A stretch of 64,000 bases of DNA from Bathynomus jamesi (GCA_023014485.1 JAJOZX010012251.1:1-64000); one strand, 5' to 3'; counted from the stretch's first letter, positions 1 to 11,009 are shown. Translations and numbers: made by a program. The notes: a model not told the origin generated them from the letters alone.

Positions 1-1165
1 TTTGCCTATTTGCCCGTCTTTTTAAGGGTTTTTAGTGCTTAAACATCCAGCCTCTAGTCATTGAATACCTTTAGATACCGTTACCGAGTTTCGAACAACG
101 GTTCAGACCCCTCTGCAGCATTCCACCTCATTTGCGAAATTTGGTGGAGGAGGGAATTGGTTTCCTCTAACCCTCGTAGGGGTTAAGTTAAATACGCATG
201 GATGGTCAGGGAACTTTGCACAACACCATGTCTAGCTGGTCCTTGAAATTATTCAGTCTAGTGTGTTGGAGGTTCCTCAGTTCTTTGACAGAACATTAAG
301 AAGTTTCGAGCCTCGTTTTCTGAGGGTATTTTCCACCCTCGTTTTCATGGCCCCTTGTCCCACCATAACTGGTACAGAATAAAATCTGGCTCTTCTCTCA
401 TTTCGTTTTTTTTTTTTTTTCATTTCTAAGATTAGCGACACAATCCGCTAGTATTTCCACACGTATATTATTATGTAATTAATATGTACCAGTCGCGTCT
501 TCTTTCCAGGAATTGGAGTTTTAGGGATTGTAGTCGAGATGATTTCTTCGCCTTTCGTTTCCTATGTCTAAGACGTAAAAGTCCTTTGTATGGCTTCAAT
601 GTTCGCAATGTCTCTTTTTCTGTATGGGCTTGTGAGTACTGAGCAATACTCAATTATTGGTAGACTAAACTTCCATAATTTTAGTTTGATGTTTGCTTTT
701 CTGCTGCGGAAGCTCCTCCATATAGTTTCCATTACATTTCTATCTGAGATTTTAATTTTCTGAATTCTGCATCCGACTTGTGGGTTTTGTGTTCTTTGTC
801 TCGCAGTGTTTCATACCCTTTATTCTGTAGCACCCTGTTGTTACCATATTTTAGAAGTTTGAGTTTTTGTTCGTTCAACTTCATATTATTTTCTTTCGCC
901 TGTTTCAATGTCGCTTTGTAATTTTTTCTGTCGCATTCATTTGATATTTCCTCGCAGGTCTTTGTCATTAAAATCTGCATCAATGTCTGCAATCAATATT
1001 ATAAACAGCAAGAGAGCTAATACTGACCTTGTGGGACAGAGTTCACGTTTCCTGAGAGTTCAGATTTGACTTTATTTACTACCACTTTGTCTTCTTTTGG
1101 TCACAAAATTAAATATCCATCCTCCAAACTTTCCAGTAATTCCTCTATTGCGAGATACTAGCTAA
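1..1165 (-). pseudogene. LINE reverse transcriptase relic (Jockey-like), copy A
   Basis: Read on the minus strand, the degenerate frames contain a GKVWRMD-like segment near 1110, a SVPQGQ-like segment near 1040 corresponding to the RT block that precedes the catalytic box, then NNMKLNEQKLKLLKYGNN (about 850-905) and ERRRDWYI (about 490-515), in the order usual for the 3' half of crustacean Jockey-type RTs. Many stops and frameshifts are present and the catalytic FADD box is not readable. The 5' half is missing and the 3' end runs off the left edge. It is an inactive fragment. Copy B carries the same relic at 27469-28620. Confidence 0.75.
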
Positions 1166-1754
1166 TCTAGCTTGAATTAACCAAGTTTTAACTAGCCTAA
1201 CCCAGTGTAACTTAACCTAATCAGGAACACTTTTATAAACATTTCAACTGAAAGTGGTGACACTGTTGTTCCGAAACGTCGTGTGCGTTAAGTTATCAAA
1301 ACGAATTACTTAACTTGATTCATTTTGAAACGTTGAGTGAAATGTTGCATTTCAGATAAGTTGTTAATTGTTTTATTGACCTAACCTAACAACAGAGTTA
1401 CTCATATTTTTATGAATGCTTCGTATTTTCCTTTCAATCTGAGCCTGTATAAATTCCCTTATACGCTTTTTTTTGCCCCTTCATTTATTACCCGTTTGAG
1501 GCATACTTTCAAATTATTAAACTTGAGTGAATTTGATATTCACTTTCCAAAGAAAGTAAAATTCGCTTCAATGCATAATTGTGTGCGTTTATAAAATGCT
1601 TTACCTTAAAACATGAAACTGATACTTCACTTATTAATATTTCCTTTTATCAGTTAAAACAATTATAATAAAAAATGGCGGCACTTCAACCCTAGACCTC
1701 TTTTGGGAGACTGGTTGCAAAAGGAAAATTACTTAAAAGAAGAAAATCTCCTTC

Positions 1755-1790
1755 GGGAGAATTTTCTCCCGTACGTGTTTGAACACGTAC
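1755..1790. other. Two adjacent perfect hairpins in the intron before the peptide exon (copy A)
   Basis: GGGAGAATTTTCTCCC at 1755-1770 is directly followed by GTACGTGTTTGAACACGTAC at 1771-1790 (8-bp arms, TTGA loop). The pair lies about 55 bp upstream of the 3' splice site at 1845. It is unchanged in copy B (29204-29239). A role in splicing or transcription is inference only. Confidence 0.6.
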
Positions 1791-1845
1791 TGTTTTTCAC
1801 TCGCACCAGCCTATAATTAATTATAGTTTCTCTCCTTTGTTCTAG

Positions 1846-2028
1846 TGGGCAACCTTGGCTATGATGGTTGTCATTAGCGCGACCGTGCCCAACCCTCAAG
1901 CAAATTCAGAAGCAGATTCAAATTCATCCTACCCTGAGGTAGTTGTACCGTCATATTATGGTTCCTGCAGCTGGGACAGCAGTTGGCGTTTTTTGAGAAG
2001 GTTCTGCCGTTTACCTCCGTTCGAGTAA
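1846..2028 (+). CDS. Secreted-peptide gene, exon 2, paralogue in copy A (partial)
   Basis: A pyrimidine-rich acceptor (TTTGTTCTAG, ending 1845) precedes an open frame of 60 codons to TAA at 2026. Codons 1-13 are hydrophobic (WATLAMMVVISA), as in a signal-peptide core. An Asn/Ser/Glu-rich stretch follows, then a mature region with two cysteines 12 residues apart (CSWDSSWRFLRRFC) and a basic Arg cluster. The first 8 codons would come from an exon like the one at 25224-25247, which for this copy lies left of the window. The first 30 codons match copy B at all but one base, while the remainder is strongly diverged. A perfect donor sequence GTAAGT overlaps the stop (2025-2030), so use of a further exon cannot be excluded. 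I recognise no family; antimicrobial or signalling peptide are both guesses. Confidence 0.6.
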   Translation, partial: WATLAMMVVISATVPNPQANSEADSNSSYPEVVVPSYYGSCSWDSSWRFLRRFCRLPPFE

Positions 2029-2405
2029 GTCTGAATATATAATACAGAAAAGGTGGAAGAGAAGACGGAAGGTTGAAACACTCCCATAATATTTAAGTCT
2101 ATCTAGAAAGTAAATCGGAGCAAAACTTGTTATTAATTAACTTTCACCGCCAACCTGCCATATATTCGTTAAAATCCCTACCTGCATGCCATACCCGCAT
2201 ATATACCCCTACCATAAGTGGCAGTTGGAAGGTTAAAACAGTTGAAATTTTAAGTCCGTCTTCCAACGAGTTGCTGCTGAAAACAACTCTTAAAATATCC
2301 ATACAATTTTTATCTGTTTAACGTAATTTTTCTTCAAATTGACACTCTTAACCTGTAAAAAATACTGTTATTGAAATTCAACGCGATTGTGAAGCTTCCG
2401 TTTTC

Positions 2406-2775
2406 GGTGCTCCTTAAGTATGCGCTCTACCCATGATGATAACCGTATCACAGCGCATTAAAGGATTAACAGGTAGATAAATGGTTACTGAAAAGGTACA
2501 GGTGGTTAGGTTAGGTTAGGTTAGGTTAGGTTAGGAGATAAATGAGAAACTCGCAAGATTTGTTCTCCGATTTTTTTTAAATGACATTCGTTCTGTATAT
2601 CGCTAGTTACATTTTCTCTTAAATTGATAAGCTGAAATTATGCTGTAATTTCATTATTTAAAAACAAATATAATATAATAAAAAAAAATCACGACTAAAA
2701 ATTAATCTTTTCCCGTGAAATTTTGCTGCCGTAGATCACGGTTTTTGAGGTAGAGCGCATACTAAGGAGTACCCA
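2406..2775. mobile_element. MITE with 25-bp inverted ends and internal TTAGG array (copy A)
   Basis: The ends GGTGCTCCTTAAGTATGCGC (from 2406) and its inverted counterpart near 2750-2774 (GTAGAGCGCATACTAAGGAG) form terminal inverted repeats of about 25 bp. The 5-bp sequence TTTTC flanks both sides (2401-2405, 2776-2780) as a likely target duplication. No ORF lies inside. Copy B has it at 33832-34196. Confidence 0.65.
2506..2535 (+). repeat. (TTAGG)6 telomere-like array
   Basis: Six perfect TTAGG units. Copy B has four at 33932-33951. TTAGG is the ancestral arthropod telomere motif, but here it is interstitial and inside a MITE, so it is not a telomere. Confidence 0.9.
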
Positions 2776-2780
2776 TTTTC

Positions 2781-3904
2781 TTTGTCTGTGTATAGAACTT
2801 TGTGTTTCTCATTTATCGAGTTAATCATTATTGTAGTATTGTACAAGTTAATTTGACTTATAATCTGTTATTGTTTCTCACTGTATATTCATACTAACAA
2901 TTAATTCATAACATAGCGAGGTATTTGTAATTTTGATTTATAACCAGTGCATTTTGTATTGTACTTTATGTACCGTGCTAATTTTGTCAGTTATATTAAT
3001 ATTGTTCATTAAAAACAAGCTGTAGAGTCTCTTCCTTTTCCTTGTTGAATGATAATTCAGTGGTGACCTCGACTAATTAACTTAATCCTTTTATTCTTGA
3101 ATTATGAAATTTTTATTTTAACGTTTTTTTTCCTGTTCAAACCAACCAATAATAATCAGATCGTAAGGCTGAAAAATCGATTGTCTTGTTACTGTGAAAG
3201 AGGTAGCTTTTCTTGGCCTACTCTCACTTACTTCCTTCCTCTGTGATAGGCTTCATGATCGTGGACGGCCTAGCCTATTAGTGAAACTACCATGTGTCTA
3301 GGTGAGGAACAAGATTACTAAAACTACACTATTTTGACATGACACAACCACGTTACACTAAATAAGGCTTAACAATATGCCTTCAATTGCCTCAATACTT
3401 AACAGAATTAGCTATGTTACTTTACCTGAGGAAGTTAAAATATCGCGCTCTGCCAAGGTAGAATCTATTTCACTCCCGAGACGACTGCTCTACGATATTA
3501 GAGGAGGGGGGGGGGCGAAGCCCTCTCCATCAGGGCCGTACCGACCTGTGATGGCGCCCTGTGCAAGGCATTCCTTGGAACATATACAAATTGATCATAG
3601 AAATACACAAAATACATAATTACTTAATAGATAAACAATACATAATTAATACATACATAATTAAAAATCCACACTTCATGCTACGTGGCAGCTGTAAAAC
3701 CAAAAGTTTGGTGCCCTCCTACACGTCGGCGCCTTGGGCGGCCGCACCACTCGCCCCTGCCTTGGAACGGACCTGCTCTCCATGAACAAATCTCGTTGTG
3801 GTCACATCTCGACTCTCGTCTCTCTCGTTCAGAGGGAAAAGCAGTCCTCCTCAACGACTATATTTTAAGTCATTTCGTGAGTCGGTTCTCGTATAGGGTA
3901 TAGA
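2781..3904. other. No gene seen
   Basis: AT-rich sequence between the MITE and the hAT element. Short open frames at 3377-3903 have no recognisable domain or coding signal. A G-run (GGGGGGGG near 3508-3515) differs by a base from copy B. Confidence 0.5.
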
Positions 3905-3912
3905 CCAACAAG

Positions 3913-5459
3913 CAGTGGTGGGCACCGTTAACCGTTAATCCGTTAAACATGTAATGGAAGTTACCGATAAACCGTTAACGTTAACTTTTATTATAAAAAA
4001 AATGAAAAACACAATATAATATAATTTAATATTCCCTCTTCTTCTCGTTCTCCATTTTGTCCATGAGATGCATGTTGCCCTTCATGAAAATTAGCATATC
4101 AAAGTTTTCATCAGACAGGGATGATCTCTTGGCCCTCAGGATGTCCTTGCCCATAGAGAACAAACGCTCCACTGCAGCACTGGAGGGGATGGCTGTGTTG
4201 AACTTGATGAACAAGTCCACCAACACTTGCTCACCCAAGAAGGCAGCATCTGTCAGCAAGTCCTTGGAGTTGGTCTCCAGCCAGGTCTTGACCAAGTTCT
4301 GGGCCTTGCCCTTGAGTGACCTGTGGCTTCTGCTGCTCTCTTTTGTCTGGATGACAGCACTGAAGAAGCCATCCTCCTCCTCCTCCTCGTTGTTGCTGCC
4401 TCCACTGTTGCTGCCCACTTCGTTGGACTGCTGCTTCATGGCCTCCTCTACTGTACCCTCCATGCTTTTCCTCACCCTGGCGACCTTGGTGTTGTCATAC
4501 TTGTCCAACCAGATGAGGCGAAACCTGGGATGGAAGGCAGCAGCCAGCTGGCATTCGTCATCCTCCAGGAGGGGCCCAAACCTTTTGTCGATGCCTGCCA
4601 AAAGTGCGTCGACAAAGGCGCTGCAGTAGACGAGGCCCTTGGACTTCAAGTCCTTAAGCCTGAAGATTGTCGCAGCAACTGTTGGCAGCAGAGTCCCAAG
4701 GTAGGCTTGTTCCTCCCCTGGATCTTGTCGAGTGCTTTGGCCACAGGTGACATGATCTGGAAATAAAACAATGGAGAATTAGTAAATTGTAGAAATTCAA
4801 ATTTGTATTATTCTGCAATAGTATTCTATTGTATTTTACTCAATAATATAACGATAATTGAATGAGCAAAAAAAACGTATCTACTGGCTGGTGTTAAGAA
4901 AAATATAACTTTATTGTAATAAATAAATATAGTTGGAATAATTGTATTCTTAAACGTTTACGTAAACAACGCTATTATTGTATCAAGGTCCTGCATTTAA
5001 TTGTAACCAGAAAAAAAATAAATCGTGGAATTTCCACGAGTCCCGCTAGTTTATTATTAATTTATAAATATATTACCTTGACATACTCTTTCATTAAGTC
5101 GACATCCTGGTCTTTGAAGCTGTTGACCTTCAGCTGGGTCATGACTCTGTGGAGAGCAGGCCTCTTCGTCTCCAGGATTGTGTTCAGGACCACCACAGAG
5201 TCATAGGTGGAGTTCCACCTCGTCGTGTTGGGGACAACCAGCCTCCTCCTCCACCTCAGCGTAGAAAATAATAGAAACTTTTAAACGTTTATTTATGAAT
5301 TTTTTGGGTTAACGGACTTGAGTTAACGGAAGTTAAATGTAACGGAAGTTAATTAGTCCGATAATGATTTTCAAAGTTAACTTAAAAGTTAAATCGTTAA
5401 CGAAAAAGTTAACTTCGTTAATTAACGATTAACGGATTAACGGTTTGTGCCCAGCTTTG
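3913..5459. mobile_element. Truncated hAT transposon, copy A
   Basis: The terminal inverted repeats begin CAGTGGTGGGCACCGTTAAC at 3913 and end with the inverted counterpart near 5428-5459. A perfect 8-bp target duplication, CCAACAAG, lies at 3905-3912 and 5460-5467, diagnostic of hAT. Subterminal sequence is packed with GTTAAC/GTTAACG motifs, probable transposase-binding repeats. At 1547 bp it holds only the C-terminal transposase exons, so the element is an internally deleted, non-autonomous derivative. The intact-frame counterpart is at 35335-36883. Confidence 0.88.
4026..5262 (-). pseudogene. hAT transposase C-terminal exons, frameshifted (copy A)
   Basis: Two exons are visible on the minus strand. 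The first lies at about 5077-5262 (VVPNTTRWNSTYDSVV, the hAT TRW region) and ends at a GT donor. The second lies at 4026-4756, after a TTTCCAG acceptor. The C terminus carries the hAT dimerisation signature (SSAAVERLFSMGKDILRAKR). Compared with copy B, one C is missing from a C-run near 4715, shifting the frame after about 30 codons of the second exon. The BED finger and the first catalytic residues are absent. Confidence 0.8.
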
Positions 5460-5467
5460 CCAACAAG

Positions 5468-7289
5468 TAAATGCGTGCGTACATACATACATTCATTCAT
5501 TCATTGTAGAGGCACCAGTTGACCCTCGCATCTCATCCTCCCTTTTTAGAAAGCTATGGCGTCCTTTAGGGCTCCAGAGATTGCAAAGGAAAATTTATGC
5601 AATCAAGACCAATTCTTGGGATCGACAACGAGCCTCTTAAAACAAAACGTTCGAATCTGATAATGCTGGTGACCAAAATTAAGCATTAAACTAATCTAAT
5701 TCTTACAGACCGAAACAACCAACCAACGTGGCAACGTTTAGAGTTAAACGAATTCTTCGTTGGCAAACCGCACAAAATTTTGAAGATTGTACATCAAACG
5801 ACTATTTAAACAATGATTAATGAACCTCTTAGCTAAGTTCGCAATACGTTCGTACACAGGTACTCAAACCAATTTAATTGGAAACATTCGTTAATTTTCA
5901 TTAATTGCTCGTAAACAAAATAGCAGTACAAACTATTGATAAAATGGAAACGTTACCTTAATAAAATGGTAAATAATTGATGAACAATTACGTAAACATA
6001 ACTAAGTTTGATGAAAAAACAAATTGGAAATTTTTAACGTAACAAATCATTAAAATTAAAGCATAATGTAGGAACAGAATAACAATTACTTGGGACATTA
6101 AACGATTAAAAACGTAATCAAAAACTAGGATAAGAAATAAAAGGATATCGTTTAAAATATGAAATTATAAAACAATAAAAATTTAGATAAATTATAACAG
6201 TGAAGTTACTGGATCAGAAAAAATCATAATTGGAATTGAGAACAGCAAAGCCAAAATTGACACTGGGAAAAGAAGACAAATCCAAGATGATTAATTACAG
6301 GGCTTAAACGAATAATGAGGAAATTATAACAATACTATATACACTCGTAGGTAAAACATTGACGATAATGGGTAACCAAGTTCAAACAATATGGCAGAAT
6401 TTAAGTTAAATTTTAAAGAGAAAAATTAATTCGTCAAATGTAGTAAGTACGTAATAGTAAACAAAAATGAAATACCACAATTAAGGGATCACCCGAAAAT
6501 CAGGGCCCCCATGTATTCTTGTTTTTTGCTTTACAGTACCAAATATAATAAATTAAATTGAATGACCGGTTTGGTCAACTGTACGCCCTTGACGGTTGGT
6601 TAGGTTAAGTCGTGATATTTTCGTTAGTTTTAACGAAGATATCATATGGTAATTGAGGCTGGGGTCCCTCATCTTCAGGTGATCCCAAATAAGAAATTAC
6701 ACTCTAAAGACAAAAGTAAAATAAAATAAGGAAAAATTAATTTAGAGAGTTACATAATAGGTGACAACTACTTTGAAACAAGGATGAGTTTGAAAATGAA
6801 TTAGATTACATGAAAGTTTGCAATTTGAGAGACAGCCAAACTATATGGAAATTTAAATCCTGAATTATGTTCTTATGCACACTTAGAACTAGAATTTCGA
6901 ACCCTTACAAACTAATCAAGCGTTAATTACAAAAACGACAACCTTAAGTATTTCTAAGGACCTTTAAACACGACTAAGGTAAGAGATTAATTTAAAGTAG
7001 TATTACAGTACCAAGAATATGGGATGGAACCAAGCCTAAATGTTAACAGTTTTAAAAGTACAACAGCAGCAGCAGCAGATGGAACCACCGATACCTTGGA
7101 AAAGAAAATATCTCTAACTCCAGCGGGGCCACACCTCGTGAAGAAGACCTACGAGAAGGTGTACAGTATGCAGAATGAATCTTAAACATAGATGGAAGTA
7201 TTTTTAATAATCTTAAACCGTAATAAATTTTATACTTAAATAAAGCGATCACCAATAACAATCTACATTATACAGAGACTGAAGTAAAG
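5468..7289. other. AT-rich tract without a recognised gene
   Basis: Low-complexity AT-rich DNA with many TTAAACGA/AAACGATT-like words and a MITE at 6485-6686. A (CAG)4 run lies at about 7063-7078. The longest open frame (7052-7261, minus) shows no domain. Copy B has the same tract at 36892-38711. Confidence 0.5.
6485..6686. mobile_element. Short MITE with inverted ends GGGATCACC
   Basis: The left end GGGATCACCCGAAAATCAGG pairs with the inverted right end ending GGTGATCCC at 6686, about 26 bp with a few mismatches. The interior contains the dispersed motif TTGACGGTTGGTTAGGTTAA also found in two other MITEs here. It is non-coding and about 200 bp long. B counterpart 37909-38110. Confidence 0.6.
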
Positions 7290-7361
7290 CGTGCACCACA
7301 GAGGTGGTTTCGTCCCCGCGGCGTCGCGGGGCCACGTCACTTTTACCACTAGACCAGCACC
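7290..7361 (-). repeat. tRNA-like SINE-head relic
   Basis: The minus strand reads a box-A-like TGGTCTAGTGGTAAAAGTG followed by a GC-rich stem (CCCCGCGACGCCGCGGGG) and a poor box-B-like GGGGACGAAACC. It cannot fold as a normal cloverleaf and is probably a decayed tRNA-derived SINE head. B copy at about 38712-38784. Confidence 0.35.
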
Positions 7362-7619
7362 AAACTACAGTTTTTATAGTTGTCCATAATAAAATACTTT
7401 CTCTTTCGGGAGGGCGGGTGAAGTCTGTTGTACAAACCTGTTCCGTGGGTTACTAGGACCCCTTCCCATCCCTACTCTGTCCTTTTAGCTTAGGTTAAGG
7501 ATGCTCTCCTCTGACTGCAAAAAAAAAAAAAAAAACTTTTAGTTGTCTTTTTCTCTACTCTTACTATTAGGACCCTACTGCTACATCATGCGTGGGAAGA
7601 GAGGCTTTGGAACCTATAA

Positions 7620-8047
7620 ATAACATCATTTGACTTCAGTTGTAGGTAAATAATTAGAGGGGATAATAGCGGGTAGGATTGTTGACCATTTGGATTCCTA
7701 CAAGCTACTTGGGGACTCCAACATGGGTTTAGACGGCATAGGTCGTGTCTCACCAACTTGCTCGAGTTTTTCCACGTCATGTTGCCCATATCCCTTCCAT
7801 TAGGCATATGGGCTACAATCGACGCTTACGTGACGCGGGTTCAAAGATGTCGATTTTAGAAGCATGTTTAGTTTAAAATTTAAATGATAACCCAACTCGT
7901 AACAACGGTTGGAAGTTGGATTTGAAACGGTTTAGGACTAGTGTGTGTGGGAATTACTTTATCTACAAGATCTGTGACACGTGGAACAGGTTACCTTCAG
8001 AAGTTGTGAACAGTTCCTCTGTGGATCATTTCAAGAAAAGGTTAGAC
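7620..8047 (+). pseudogene. LINE reverse transcriptase relic, interrupted by a MITE (copy A)
   Basis: Around 7710-7780 the plus strand encodes a QHGFRRHRSCLTNLLEF-like RT block with frame breaks. At 7937-8047 it encodes the C-terminal signature (NYFIYKICDTWNRLPSEVV, then FKKRLD). The catalytic core between them is deleted. The C-terminal frame is cut after FKKRLD by the MITE at 8048-8625 and resumes at 8626-8655, where it soon stops. Non-functional. Confidence 0.7.
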
Positions 8048-8625
8048 CGGATCATGTCAAGAATAGCGAACCCAACACCTGCAGGGTTCGCTATTCTTGA
8101 CAAGGGAATTTTTGGGTTCGCTATTCTTGACATGGTAAAATTGGGTTCGCTATTCTTGACATGGGAAGTCCTCAAGGACGTTTTCATAACTTCAGACGGT
8201 AGGTTTATGTTTCCCAATTTTAAGTAATTAGTTAAGGACGTATTAAATGCTTTTATTAGTCTTTTTTTTATTTAACCTAACTAGCACGACTTAACCTAAC
8301 TAGCACGACTTAACCTAACTAGCACGACTTAACCTAACCAATCGTCAATGCCGTACAGTATAAAGAATCCTCTTCTCTTAATATATAAAAATAAATAAAT
8401 AAAAAAAAATTTATTTTTTTATTTATTTTTTTAGGTTAATTGTACGCCCTTGACGATTGGTTAGGTTAAGTCGTGATAGTTTGGTTAATTTTGGTTAATT
8501 AGGCGGGTCTTAGGCTAGTTGTAACATAAGAGAAACTTTTGGGTTCGCTATTCTTGACAAGGGAATTTTTGGGTTCGCTATTCTTGACATGGTAAAATTG
8601 GGTTCGCTATTCTTGACATGATCCG
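8048..8625. mobile_element. MITE with six copies of a 19-bp motif
   Basis: The 26-bp terminal inverted repeats are 8048-8073 and 8600-8625, with duplication TTAGAC at 8042-8047 and 8626-8631. The motif GGGTTCGCTATTCTTGACA occurs at 8084, 8114, 8143, 8541, 8571 and 8600, and inverted at 8055. The two triplets have the same 30/29-bp spacing. Between them are three ~20-bp units with CTAGCACGACTTAACC (8276-8335) and an inverted partner at about 8434-8476. No ORF is present. Copy B 39471-40048. Confidence 0.8.
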
Positions 8626-8655
8626 TTAGACCAAATCCTGCACGCTATTTAAGTG

Positions 8656-9316
8656 TGTAGAAAATTTTCCCTAACACCCGTTGCCATTGGTACCACCTCG
8701 GTATGGGCGGCAAGGCCTTTTGAGGTCCTTCTTTTCCTTGTAACTCCTTGTAACTCTCTCTCTCTCTTGCATTGTTCATAACATAAATCGTTCATGACTG
8801 GTTTAATCTTGAGAGAGAATGTTCACAATCTGCAATTACCAAAACAGGTTCTTGTTGCAATTACGTCAGATGAGCAAAAGGACTTAAGTTCATCTTTCTT
8901 AATATGGAACTGGGAAGCAAAGATGCATAAAAAAATGTGGTCACCTCGCTTATGCAGTGATGAGCGCGTGCGCACGCGCACACACACACACAGTGTATGT
9001 ATGTGTATGTGTATACGTGTTTTCGTAAAAAAGGAATAATAATAATTATAATTCATTTAGGTAAATCTTAATGAAATGTGATCACCTGCAAAATCATACC
9101 AAAATGCAGTGAATGAATAGCAACGAAATATTATATCTCATAATATGATAATTTGCTTGTAACGTATTTGCAGAAAAAACAGTACTCTTGAAAAGAAAAG
9201 TGTTATAGTGTGTAATATGTAGTTTATAGTAGTTAACCTTATAAATATTTTTTTTATTACTAAATATGGTTAACAGAAAATGAAATTAAAAGGGGAAACA
9301 TTTTCGTGGTTTGTCA
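8656..9316. other. No gene seen
   Basis: Unique AT-rich DNA with a (CT)n tract near 8755-8766 and a CG/CA/TG microsatellite near 8967-9012. The open frames across 8794-9056 are driven by the microsatellite. Confidence 0.5.
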
Positions 9317-9768
9317 GTGTAATTAACTTCGATCTTTTCTTTTCTTGTTGATGTGGAATAAGTTTTCTAAGAAGTATTGAATCTGTATATAAAACAATAT
9401 TTTATTTTACAACGACATTATACACTGTACCCTCGAAAACTTAAAACTTTACCAAAACACTGGGTGTACAGCTGTCTTCTGATTGGGCAAATTCCCGTCT
9501 CAAACGCCCCTTGATCCTGTAGGCGGAGATCCAGTTGCTGAAGTGTAATTAACTTCGATCTTTTCTTTTCTTGTTGATGTGGAATAAGTTTTCTAAGAAG
9601 TATTGAATCTGTATATAAAACAATATTTTATTTTACAACGACATTATACACTTTACCCTCGAAAACTTAAAACTTTACCAAAACATTGGGTGTACAGCTG
9701 TCTTCTGATGGGGCAAATTCCCGTCTCAAACGCCCCTTGATCCTGTAGGCGGAGATCCAGTTGCTCCT
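9317..9768. repeat. 226-bp direct tandem duplication covering part of a DNALI1 exon
   Basis: The sequence from GTGTAATTAACTTCG at 9317 repeats from 9543 with a period of 226 bp and only a few substitutions. Each unit holds intron sequence, the GT donor and the 3' part of the dynein light chain exon. Only the second unit is joined to the rest of the exon. B copy at about 40740-41190. Confidence 0.9.
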
Positions 9769-10784
9769 GAAGCTGTTGAACATCTACTGAAGTTGCGGGA
9801 GTTGTGGAAACAGACTGAACCCACAACTGACCTGCGAAAGAGGACCACAAACGCCTAATAAAGTTGTTAATGTTTTCGAATTACGTTTTGTGACGTCTCT
9901 ATTTCTCTTAATATGTTTAAAGGTAAACTTATATTTTGTTGAAGTTACTTTATTTTTAACTTTATTTTTAAACTCTAACTTTGGATTCATTCTCATTCGT
10001 TACAGTTTATAAAAAAACAGTTCAATGAAGAAAGAGAAGCTGAAAATGATTAATAAAGCTAATCCGTAAATTGATCACTATTTATACGGGATTACAACAT
10101 CTGATTGACTTCACATTCTATCGACAAGTATATTGTGGGTTAGATTATGTTAGGTTAGATTATTTTTACAAAATGTCATTGCTATGGTTTTGTTGATCCC
10201 ATAGGTATATGTCCCCTTTCATATGGTGGTGCTACATAGAAAGTGTTAGTAGTTTCATTTGTAAACAAGGCTATTCCAAAACTATGATAATAATATACCA
10301 CATGTCCGGTTTTTTCTATTAACAATTACATTCTGTTTATATTTGGTTTCCTTAAAAGAAGTGAATAACTTGTGCATCTTCTCTCTAATTAATATATATT
10401 TTCAGTATTAACTCTCTACCACTCAGTACCAAATATTTTAGGAATTTTGGTACTAAAGGAGACTACCATAGTACCACAATAGACTGTAATATTGAAATTT
10501 CAGAGAGTGCAGAAACAATTTAGAAATCGTTCTCTTTTGTGGAGTAAATGAATCAACATCAGATATATGACTCAGAGCGGAAGATAAACAAGATGGCGTA
10601 CCTTCTTCTTCGCATTCTCTCGGAGGCAAAATGTAGTTAAGAATTTCTTCAGTTTCCTTTTTCCTCAGTTCCTCCAAAGGCGGAAGTATCGCTTTGGGCT
10701 TGCCAAAAATAGTAGCTGAGGCGGAAGTAGATCGTTTCTTGGCTGTTTTCTTTCTGCCGGAAGTACGTGACGATTCGATCGAAT
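9679..10784 (-). CDS. DNALI1: Axonemal dynein light intermediate chain (DNALI1/p28-like), two exons, copy A
   Basis: DNALI1 (p28) is a light chain of inner dynein arms in cilia and flagella. Two minus-strand exons are readable. Exon 10602-10784 follows a CCCCAG acceptor and contains KPKAILPPLEELRKKETEE then ILNYILPPRE. Exon 9679-9831 follows a TTTCGCAG acceptor and contains LWVQSVSTTPATSVDVQQLQ, then EQLDLRLQD, ETGICPIRRQLYTQCF. The 770-bp intron interrupts a Gly codon (phase 1), and the frame continues across the junction. Both exons are open with good splice sites. I see neither the exon encoding the N terminus nor the long coiled-coil C-terminal exons anywhere in the unit, so this is a gene fragment or part of a much larger gene. 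Expression cannot be judged. Confidence 0.8.
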
Positions 10785-11009
10785 CTGGGGTTTGAGAAAT
10801 ATTTGAAAATGAAAACTATTTGAAAATTACTGGTTTCGATGCTTCATTCTTCTGCGATATTATATTCACAATTGTACAATATTCTTTACATTGTGGTGCT
10901 TAAATTAATTGAATTGAATTGAATTGAATAACCTTTATTAATAATAAAATAAATACATTGGTTTTACAATTTACAATTACATAAATAATGGTGAAGCTGG
11001 ACTATTTAT
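10785..11009. other. Short non-coding flank
   Basis: AT-rich, with a GAATT tandem (AATTGAATTGAATTGAATTG near 10907-10930). No gene. Confidence 0.5.

Noticed and set aside
2504..2535. TTAGG array as a chromosome end or telomere boundary
   Set aside because: Only 4-6 units, inside a MITE, with tens of kilobases of sequence on both sides.
3377..3903. Overlapping plus-strand open frames of 70-80 codons (also 34798-35325)
   Set aside because: No domain, no splice logic, and the frame crosses a variable G-run; likely chance.
4057..4766. Long plus-strand open frames opposite the hAT transposase (also 35480-36174)
   Set aside because: Antisense shadows of the minus-strand transposase, which has the real domain signature.
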